Both the position numbers and the translations under genes were made by a program. Below the pieces are notes generated by a model. It had not been told where the DNA came from. It saw only the letters and a program-made list of their open reading frames with translations, and searched no databases. Of a stretch of DNA of 64,000 nt, positions 58,178 through 64,000 are shown one piece after another. The DNA lies in the IMG/VR virus record IMGVR_UViG_3300048586_000548, positions 29,494-93,493 of that record; one strand, given 5' to 3'. Each line of letters begins with the position of its first letter. Position 1 is the first letter of the stretch. The stretch comes from a virus.

Positions 58178-60143
58178 AGCGCGACACGGCTTGGTGCAGC
58201 AGCAGGTCGATCGCCACTCCGGCTTCGCCCTCCCGCTGCTTCACGATGGTCAGCTTGCGTTGCGACACAGCGCCGGGGGTGCGCTCGCCCGTCAGGATCA
58301 GCGCCACGTCTGCATCCGCCTCGATGCGCCCCGTGCCCTTGAACCAGTTGATGGCCGGTTCGTCATTGGCTTCTTTGTTCCGCGACACCTGGGAGAACAA
58401 CACCACCGACTGGCGCAGCACCTTGGCCATGTACTTGAACTCGGCGGACAGCCGGGTCAGGCGGTCATAGTCACTGGCGCCCTCAACCCCGGTCGAAGTA
58501 GCGAACTGCAGGTAGTCCATGAACACGACCATCGGCTGCGCCAGCGCCAGGCGCTCACGCAGGATCGTGTCCTCCAGCAGATTCATGATCAGGTCCGGTT
58601 GGGCCGCGGAGTAGTGCGTGTAGATCGGCAGCCCGGTCAGCCGCGCCGCAGCGGCCGTCACCTCCGCGTCCTCCTCCGGCGTCAACGGCATTGGGTGCCC
58701 TGCCCACATCCGCTCGCCGCGAATCGCTCGCGAATCCACGCCGGACATCCGCGCCAACAGGCGCTCCTCGAAGCCCTCCTGGCCGGTCTCGGCGCTGAAC
58801 AGCAGCACCGGCACGCCCCGCTCGGCCAAGGACACGGCCGCATCGACCATCAAGGAGGTCTTGCCGATCGAGGGCAACGAGCCCACCACCGTCAACTCCT
58901 TCGGACGCAGTCGCGTGTACCGGTCCAGTCCCGCGATGCCCCACGTCGCTCCCGTAGGCACTTCGCCCCGGTTCCGCCGCCGCATCCGGTCCAGCGATCC
59001 AGCGTAGTTGGAGTGGATCATGGGTTCGTTGGTGTCCTGCACCAGCGACAGCAGATCCGGGTTCCCTCGGTGGTACGGCGCCCCGCTCGGGCACGCCTTG
59101 CATGCCTTCGAGGGGAAGTGCTCGCGGATGTACGCACAGCCCACGGGCGAGTGCCGCAGGGCTTGCGTGAACTTGTCGTCCGTTTCCTTGGGGGAGTAGG
59201 AGGGGTGGCCTTGGCTCACCAAGTGCGCCGCCTCGCGCCCGTGCTGGAAGCACGTGAGCTGCTGGATAGCCGCATACCACTCGGGTTCCTTCAGCCGGTG
59301 CTGTTCCGTAAACGCGTGCGCCATGAAGCTGCACCCGAAGTCCGAAATGAGCTTCAGCACCCCACGCTGCGGGTTCGCTGGGCGCCCGCGCGGTTCAGTT
59401 TCGCCCCACTCCACGACTTCACGCGGGGCCTCGTCGTACAGGCGCGTTTCAGTCGGCTGCTTCGCCTCGGGGGGAATCGCCCGCACCAAGACGTTGATCA
59501 TCTCCCGGGTGTTCAGGTACACCTGGGCGCAAAAGTCCTCGGGATCCAGCGGTTCGAAGGTGTCACGGTGGAGAAAAACACTCGCCCCTCCTGGCACCCC
59601 CGGACCCAGCGCGCTGGCCCATCCCGCCGGGGCCTGAGCCCCGAAAAACGGCAGCGCAATCAGATTCCCGTAGGGCTTGGTCTCGCTCACGGTGGTCTGG
59701 ACAGGGTACATCCGGTCGAAGCTCTCCGCGTCCAGCAACAGCGGCCGCAGCGCCCGCCGCACGTCCACCGCCGGGACGGGCTGGTCGAAAAACCCCCAAA
59801 TGTGCAACCCACGGCCCGAACGGGACTGCTCGAGATAGCATTGCAGTCCGGCGGATTCAAAGGCGTCGAGCTGCTTTGACGCCTGATCCAGCACGTCGGT
59901 GCCGTCGCTGTCCGTGTCAAAGTCCAGCGCAAACCACCACACCGTCGAGTCCGGCAAGAGCTGGTAGCGCCCGAGCAGCTGCTCTCCTGCGAGGTGCCCA
60001 CGGACGGCCTCGGCGGTCAGACCATCCTTCACCAGGACGTACCCCACCTTGCCGTTCACGCTGTCCTTCTTCGGGAACGCGCGCGCGTACACCTCGGTAC
60101 GTCCGTTGAACAGTCGCAGGGTTGACTCAATCAGCTCTGACAC
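58095..60143 (-). CDS. AEP-type primase fused to DnaB-like helicase
   Basis: 682 aa from GTG 60143, with a G-rich site upstream. N-terminal domain: FALDFDTDSDG (about 73) with the D-x-D metal pair and RSGRGLHIWGFFDQP, the S-x-H-type motif of archaeo-eukaryotic primases. A middle segment has cysteines (SKACKACPSGAPYH). C-terminal RecA-like helicase: GSLPSIGKTSL (Walker A, about 423), VVFMDYLQF (Walker B, about 541), LLFSAETG and VVLFSQVSR. It should unwind and prime at the fork. First gene behind the promoter at 60199, followed by DNA polymerase. Confidence 0.88.
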   Translation of the reverse strand: MSELIESTLRLFNGRTEVYARAFPKKDSVNGKVGYVLVKDGLTAEAVRGHLAGEQLLGRYQLLPDSTVWWFALDFDTDSDGTDVLDQASKQLDAFESAGLQCYLEQSRSGRGLHIWGFFDQPVPAVDVRRALRPLLLDAESFDRMYPVQTTVSETKPYGNLIALPFFGAQAPAGWASALGPGVPGGASVFLHRDTFEPLDPEDFCAQVYLNTREMINVLVRAIPPEAKQPTETRLYDEAPREVVEWGETEPRGRPANPQRGVLKLISDFGCSFMAHAFTEQHRLKEPEWYAAIQQLTCFQHGREAAHLVSQGHPSYSPKETDDKFTQALRHSPVGCAYIREHFPSKACKACPSGAPYHRGNPDLLSLVQDTNEPMIHSNYAGSLDRMRRRNRGEVPTGATWGIAGLDRYTRLRPKELTVVGSLPSIGKTSLMVDAAVSLAERGVPVLLFSAETGQEGFEERLLARMSGVDSRAIRGERMWAGHPMPLTPEEDAEVTAAAARLTGLPIYTHYSAAQPDLIMNLLEDTILRERLALAQPMVVFMDYLQFATSTGVEGASDYDRLTRLSAEFKYMAKVLRQSVVLFSQVSRNKEANDEPAINWFKGTGRIEADADVALILTGERTPGAVSQRKLTIVKQREGEAGVAIDLLLHQAVSRFEVAPDAMQRAVPSDLFAGETHPLTDF

Positions 60144-60174
60144 ATGCCCCCAAGCAGAAGTGGCCCACCTCGCG

Positions 60175-60199
60175 TTCCGCGAAGTGGACCACACCTTAC
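60175..60199 (-). promoter_or_regulatory. Putative phage promoter GTAAGGT-N15-GAA (replication unit)
   Basis: - strand GTAAGGT 60199-60193, GAA 60177-60175, spacing 15, 31 bases before the GTG at 60143. A near-perfect inverted repeat (60165-60174 / 60178-60187, one mismatch) is centred on the GAA box and could be an operator. Confidence 0.65.
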
Positions 60200-60217
60200 C
60201 CCGGGACCAGCGGCCGG

Positions 60218-60673
60218 TTAGATCGGCGCTGTCACCCGCACCACAAGGCTGTCTGCGCCAGGCACCACCAGATCATCGATCTTCATCCAGAACGCGCGAC
60301 TCTTGGGGTTCTTCGTCTCCCACGTGTTGATGCGCGTCCACGCCGTCGCCACCACCTGCACCGAGTCTCCGTACGCGCCCGTCCACACAATCTTTGCTTC
60401 CTTGCCGTTCGGCACGGGCACCGGCTGGCCGCCGAGGGTGATCACCCAGCGACAGCTGTTCACCGACGGATTGGCCGCCTGCCACGCCGCCGTGCCGCAG
60501 TCAATCGAGCGAGCCACCGTGGTGTCCGCCGCCGTCAGCATCGCACGCACCGGAAGCTCCGGCGTGTTCGGGACCACGACCGGCACCGGCTTGGGCGTCG
60601 GCTCAGGACGGGCTGCGCCCGTACAGCCGATGACCAGCGCCGCGACCGCGAAGTACGAGAAAAACTTACGCAT
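60218..60673 (-). CDS. Predicted lipoprotein (151 aa)
   Basis: ATG 60673. Signal peptide MRKFFSYFAVAALVIGC ends in a lipobox (V-I-G-C), followed by a Pro/Val-rich linker and a beta-rich domain with a Cys pair (about residues 58 and 74). It would be lipidated in the host envelope. Phage lipoproteins serve as superinfection exclusion factors or outer-membrane spanins; the gene follows a holin-like gene, so either is possible. Confidence 0.7.
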   Translation of the reverse strand: MRKFFSYFAVAALVIGCTGAARPEPTPKPVPVVVPNTPELPVRAMLTAADTTVARSIDCGTAAWQAANPSVNSCRWVITLGGQPVPVPNGKEAKIVWTGAYGDSVQVVATAWTRINTWETKNPKSRAFWMKIDDLVVPGADSLVVRVTAPI

Positions 60674-61194
60674 TACAGCTTCCCCTTTCGTGAAAATGAG
60701 CTCAGACTACCGGGCTGAGCGTTCGGCTGCGTCCGGGACAGCCGGAACGCCAGCGCCGTCGGGCCGGAGGCCGCCACAGCGCCCACCAGCAGAGCCGCGC
60801 CCATCTCGAGCAACTCAGGGCTCGCCTCGCCGCCAATCCACCGCACAGCTGCCAGGACGATCGCTGCCGCCAAAGCGTTCAGGCCGCGCTTCGACCAATC
60901 TCCCAGAGCCGCCACAGGGCGAATAAAGGACGCCAGGTACACCAGCACCGTCGCGAGCGCCGCAGCAATCGGATACTGGTACTTGATGAACAGCGCCTGC
61001 AACTGCTCCTGGAAGCTCAGGGCGGGCAGCACAGCCCCTGCGCTGTCCGCGGCGGCCGCAACGATGACCGTGTCCTGGGCGGACAGCAGTGTCGGAATCC
61101 CCGCCGCTGTGGCCAACACCACGCACACCGCCAGCACCCCGGCCACCAGCAAGGCCTTCTTCATGGCGATCAGCGCCTGCAGATTACGGGTCAT
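60673..61194 (-). CDS. Multi-pass membrane protein, holin-like candidate (173 aa)
   Basis: ATG 61194 with AAGGAG six bases upstream, 31 bases after the promoter box at 61226. Hydrophobic helices at about 10-32 (MKKALLVAGVLAVCVVLATA), 75-95, 102-118 and 125-145, with a basic C-terminus (RTQPNAQPGSLSSFSRKGKL). This pattern fits a holin or a phage membrane channel, but no endolysin is adjacent. Its stop overlaps the lipoprotein start. Confidence 0.5.
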   Translation of the reverse strand: MTRNLQALIAMKKALLVAGVLAVCVVLATAAGIPTLLSAQDTVIVAAAADSAGAVLPALSFQEQLQALFIKYQYPIAAALATVLVYLASFIRPVAALGDWSKRGLNALAAAIVLAAVRWIGGEASPELLEMGAALLVGAVAASGPTALAFRLSRTQPNAQPGSLSSFSRKGKL

Positions 61195-61225
61195 ACACAC
61201 TCCTTCGAGTAGGGTCCCAATAGCG

Positions 61226-61250
61226 TCCCTCGAGTAGACAAGGACCTTAC
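61226..61250 (-). promoter_or_regulatory. Variant GTAAGGT promoter (GGA in place of GAA)
   Basis: - strand GTAAGGT 61250-61244, then 15 bases, then GGA 61228-61226. It lies 31 bases before the ATG at 61194, the same distance as two perfect copies. One mismatch in the second box. Confidence 0.5.
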
Positions 61251-61297
61251 GTCCACTCCCATAGGTCGGCAGCAACAGGTACCAATCGCACGCCCGC

Positions 61298-61969
61298 CTA
61301 CGGCCGGACCGCAATAGTCGCCCCCAACACCCAGCCGGTGCCTGTACGAGAAAACGTGTCCACGTCGAACGCCGCGACTTCGCTCTCCGCCGCGGCCGCC
61401 GCGACGCCGATGTTGACCCCGCCCTGTGAGACCTGGTACAACGGACAATTCGCGGGGTACGCGCTGACCGTGTCGCTGCCATTTGCCCAGGCGTAGGCCG
61501 CGACCCAGAGCGTCTTCTCCACATCCCACCCCGCCGGGTTAAACGACGGCAGGTTCAGATCGCTATTGAAGTTGTCAAATTGCCCCGTCGTGACAGCAAC
61601 GTCCGACAGCGTCCCGCCCCAGCTAGTGATCCGATGCGCGACATAGGCGACACGCGCCCCGGCGCTCAGCGTCAACCCGACCGTCCCTCCCTCACCTCCC
61701 GTAGCCACCCGCGCGTACACGGTCAGTTGCACCACTGAGTTGCTGTTCCAGGTGACCAGTTGTGTCCAGTCCGCGACCGTTGCCGTGGCCGTCCCAGCGT
61801 TCGCGATGATCAGCAGCAGCAGCTGCCCGGAGGCAATGCCTGACGGCAGGTCAAGGGTGTGCGACGTCAGCCCCGCAGATTCGTAATCGGACACCGACGC
61901 CGCGACCAGCGGGAAACCACTGCCCACCGGCGCCCCCGCACCCCACCCGAACGCCTGAATCCCGAGCAT
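61298..61969 (-). CDS. Tail-fibre-associated beta-rich protein, copy 2 (223 aa)
   Basis: ATG 61969 overlaps the stop of the fibre gene by one base. Beta-sandwich texture: HTLDLPSGIASGQLLLLIIA, GGTVGLTLSAGARVAYVAHR, GWVLGATIAVRP. It is paralogous to the 62614-63294 gene: both have an L-P-S-G-I-x-x-G-x-L-L-L-L core and end G-x-W-V-x-x-T-x-x-V-x-P. Likely a lectin-like or chaperone partner of the fibre. Confidence 0.65.
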   Translation of the reverse strand: MLGIQAFGWGAGAPVGSGFPLVAASVSDYESAGLTSHTLDLPSGIASGQLLLLIIANAGTATATVADWTQLVTWNSNSVVQLTVYARVATGGEGGTVGLTLSAGARVAYVAHRITSWGGTLSDVAVTTGQFDNFNSDLNLPSFNPAGWDVEKTLWVAAYAWANGSDTVSAYPANCPLYQVSQGGVNIGVAAAAAESEVAAFDVDTFSRTGTGWVLGATIAVRP

Positions 61970-62547
61970 TACGACTGGCTCAGGTAGCTGACATACCACG
62001 TGGCACCCGCCACCAGCGACACGAGGTTGTAGATCCGCACTTCCCCGCTCGGGATCGGGACCGCAGGGGCACCCGCCGCCATGTAATTCGCATTCGTGAT
62101 TGCGAACGTCGCCGTGCCATTTCCCGTCACCACCACGGTCAGGCGCGCACCCCGCCCCGAGGCGGGCGGGTTCGTCACGGTCATCGTCGCGTTGCCCGTC
62201 AGGGTACAGGTCGCGACGTTGCCGAGCGTGTAGTCCGCGTTGAAGGCCCCCGTGACGTTTCCGATCGCGTTGACCTTTTCCGCGTAGTCGGTGAGATACG
62301 CACGGGACAGTTCATTGTCCTGCAGCGCCGCCGTACCGCTCACCGTCAATCCGACCAGCGTACCCACGCTCGTGAGCGACGACGCCGTCACGCCCGCCGC
62401 CAGCGTGGCACCAGTGAGGGCGCCCGCATCACCAGCCGCCACGAGCTTGATCCAAGCCCCGCGCGCTGTACTGTACGCCCACGTCGCGCCATTGGCGGTA
62501 TAGGTCTGCCCATTGGTGGGCGCGGACGGAAAATCAAGAACAGCCAT
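61969..62547 (-). CDS. Tail fibre, copy 2 (192 aa)
   Basis: Begins MAVLDFPSAPTNGQTYTANG, then GATLAAGVTASSLTSVGTL, a fibre repeat common in bacterial virus and bacterial surface fibres, then ALQDNELSRAYLTDYAEK and a C-terminal beta domain ending in a short polar tail. Shares these blocks almost unchanged with the partial gene at 63291-64000. N-terminus differs, so attachment may differ. Confidence 0.7.
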   Translation of the reverse strand: MAVLDFPSAPTNGQTYTANGATWAYSTARGAWIKLVAAGDAGALTGATLAAGVTASSLTSVGTLVGLTVSGTAALQDNELSRAYLTDYAEKVNAIGNVTGAFNADYTLGNVATCTLTGNATMTVTNPPASGRGARLTVVVTGNGTATFAITNANYMAAGAPAVPIPSGEVRIYNLVSLVAGATWYVSYLSQS

Positions 62548-62613
62548 ACAGTCTCCTCACAGTTGTCCCGCGCTCCACACACCCGCCATGCCCGCACAAG
62601 CCGACCCTCGGGG

Positions 62614-63294
62614 CTACGGTCCTACCCCAAGCGTGCACGCCACCCACGAGTCACCCGTCCCCGTCGTGAACGCAGTCGGATTCTGACTTGCCGCCGTCGC
62701 CGTTCGCGTAGCCCAGGCCAAACACACGCCTTGCGCGTTGTTATCCTCTACTGTGCCCGTGCTGACGAAATCCGTCGGGAACGCGGTCAACGCTCGACCG
62801 GAAGTGCCGTCGTCCTTGGCGGCGAACGCGAACCACAGCGTCTGCTGCGTGCCCCACGTGGGGGTCAGCGATGGGGGGTCCGCCGATGTGCCACTGCCTG
62901 TTGTGATTGCCCCCTCGACCGACGACAAGCTCAGCCCACCGGAGGGGCGACTGATCCGATACACGCGAAACGCGTTTCGCTCGGAAGCGGAGGTCGTGAC
63001 ACTCACCGCTGCCCCCTCCGACCCATCCGCAATACGCTTCAGCACCGTCAGCCGCACGGCCGACTCGCTCCCCGCTGAGACCGCTTCAGTCCATCCAGTG
63101 GCCGTCGCCGTCGCGTCGCCGTCGTTCGCGAAAGCAAGCAGGAGCAACTCACCTGTCACGATGCCGGACGGCAACGTGACCGAGTGGGTCGTACCGAACG
63201 TGAGCGCGGCGCTTTGCGGCGTCCCCTCCACCACCGGAGGGCCCGTCGGCGCCGCAGCGTTTCGGTACGCCGCTAGTCGTCCGATACCGATCAC
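62614..63294 (-). CDS. Tail-fibre-associated beta-rich protein, copy 1 (226 aa)
   Basis: Start overlaps the stop of the fibre upstream (ATGA at 63291-63294). Contains HSVTLPSGIVTGELLLLAFA and ends GDSWVACTLGVGP, matching the 61298 gene in order of blocks. Likely works with the fibre encoded just before it. No enzymatic motif. Confidence 0.65.
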   Translation of the reverse strand: MIGIGRLAAYRNAAAPTGPPVVEGTPQSAALTFGTTHSVTLPSGIVTGELLLLAFANDGDATATATGWTEAVSAGSESAVRLTVLKRIADGSEGAAVSVTTSASERNAFRVYRISRPSGGLSLSSVEGAITTGSGTSADPPSLTPTWGTQQTLWFAFAAKDDGTSGRALTAFPTDFVSTGTVEDNNAQGVCLAWATRTATAASQNPTAFTTGTGDSWVACTLGVGP

Positions 63295-64000
63295 GTGTAC
63301 GGTCCGCTATACGACCCGAGCCACACCGTCCCACCATCGACGCTGATCAGTGTGACCAAGGTGACCTGATTCGCCGTCCCCAAGGAGGGCGGCGTACCGC
63401 CCACCCACTTCACAGACCCGGGCCACGCGATCGTCCGCCCTCCGGTAGCGTCCTGCGTGACATACACACTGAGGGTCGCCGCCCGGCCGGAGGCCGGTGG
63501 GTTCGACAAGGTCAGCGAGGTGATGTTGCCCGACAGCGTGCACGTCACCACGTTGCCCAGCGAGTAGTCGAACGTTTGCGCGCCGCTGATCGACCCGCGC
63601 GCATTCAGCTTTTCGGCGTAGTCCGCAAGGAGGGGCCGCGTCAGCTCGTTGTCCTGGAGTGCGACCGTGCCGCCGACCGTCAAGCTCGTCAGCGTGCCCA
63701 CGCTCGTGAGCGACGACGCCGTCACGCCCGCCGCCAGCGTGGCGCCGGTCAGCCCACCCGCCGCCGCGTCCACCGTAATGTTCGCGCTGCCGTTGAACGA
63801 CACCCCGTTGATCGTGCGCGCGGTCTGGAGCACCGTGGCGCTGCCCGCATTGCCGGTCACCGTGGTCTGGTCGCCCGTGTTCGTCCCCGACACCGTCGCC
63901 GTGGCCGAGACCGTCAGGGTCGCGCCGTTCGCGATCGTCAACGTCGCGCTGGTCGCCGGGGCGGTGATCGCCACCTTGTTGATCGAGGTCGCCGTCGCCA
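63291..64000 (-). CDS. Tail fibre, copy 1, 5' end outside the window
   Basis: The frame is open to the right edge; codons before the GTG at 63974 read TSINK, so the known fibre string S-I-N-K-V-A-I-T-A-P continues upstream and the gene is longer than seen. Visible part: ATLTIANGATLTVSATATVS, GTNTGDQ, GATLAAGVTASSLTSVGTLT, VALQDNEL and a C-terminal beta domain ending SYSGPYT. Paralogue of 61969-62547. Confidence 0.75.
   Translation of the reverse strand, partial: ATATSINKVAITAPATSATLTIANGATLTVSATATVSGTNTGDQTTVTGNAGSATVLQTARTINGVSFNGSANITVDAAAGGLTGATLAAGVTASSLTSVGTLTSLTVGGTVALQDNELTRPLLADYAEKLNARGSISGAQTFDYSLGNVVTCTLSGNITSLTLSNPPASGRAATLSVYVTQDATGGRTIAWPGSVKWVGGTPPSLGTANQVTLVTLISVDGGTVWLGSYSGPYT

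Noticed and set aside
60673-61194. Firm holin assignment and a lysis cassette here
   Set aside because: Membrane helices alone are not diagnostic and no endolysin motif is present nearby, so it is kept as a candidate only.
1-64000. CRISPR arrays, insertion sequences, or long tandem DNA repeats
   Set aside because: None seen: no regularly spaced direct repeats with unique spacers, no transposase, no terminal inverted repeats.

Overview
This window looks like most of the genome of a temperate, long-tailed (siphovirus-type) phage of a high-GC bacterium. The host is probably diderm: there is a lipobox protein, and one protein has an outer-membrane-barrel-like C-terminus ending in Phe. Evidence for a phage is a complete head-tail series (terminase, portal, protease-scaffold, capsid, connectors, tail tube, frameshifted tail chaperone, giant tape measure, hub and fibres), its own replication genes, and a tyrosine integrase beside an attP-like tRNA fragment. 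I see no endolysin and no CI-type repressor; they may lie outside the window or be unrecognisable to me.

Layout. 1-6.8 kb (+ strand): early nucleotide and DNA metabolism, with a PD-(D/E)XK nuclease (cut by the left edge), an SSB-like protein, a class II (B12) ribonucleotide reductase interrupted by an intein, a thioredoxin-fold protein, tiny proteins and a metallophosphoesterase. 6.8-8.7 kb: lysogeny module with a STAS/SpoIIAA-like gene, a tRNA-Pro 5'-half (attP core), repeated putative integrase arm sites and the integrase. 8.7-13.9 kb (- strand): about 17 short, mostly overlapping accessory genes ending upstream in dut. 14-15.8 kb: small membrane and coiled-coil genes. 15.8-55 kb (- strand, read right to left): RuvC, a two-gene sigma-like pair, terminase, capsid, connectors, tail tube, chaperones, tape measure, hub and fibres. 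55-60 kb: zinc-ribbon genes, family A DNA polymerase and an AEP-primase/DnaB-helicase fusion. 60-64 kb: lipoprotein, holin-like protein and two tandem copies of a fibre cassette, the last cut by the right edge.

The most notable signal is a bipartite element, GTAAGGT-N15-GAA, found by eye at seven places with exactly the same spacing (an eighth has GGA). All lie just upstream of gene starts at the heads of apparent transcription units, on both strands. It looks like a phage promoter class. The phage also encodes a split sigma70-like factor: one gene resembles region 4 and the next resembles region 2, the layout known for Bacillus SigO/RsoA. I infer that this pair reads the GTAAGGT promoters. 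Several leaders downstream carry hairpins, two with the same 10-nt loop sequence, and one leader contains an intrinsic terminator with a competing hairpin. Together this suggests a self-contained phage transcription programme: unusual sigma, cognate promoters and possibly leader-based attenuation or antitermination.
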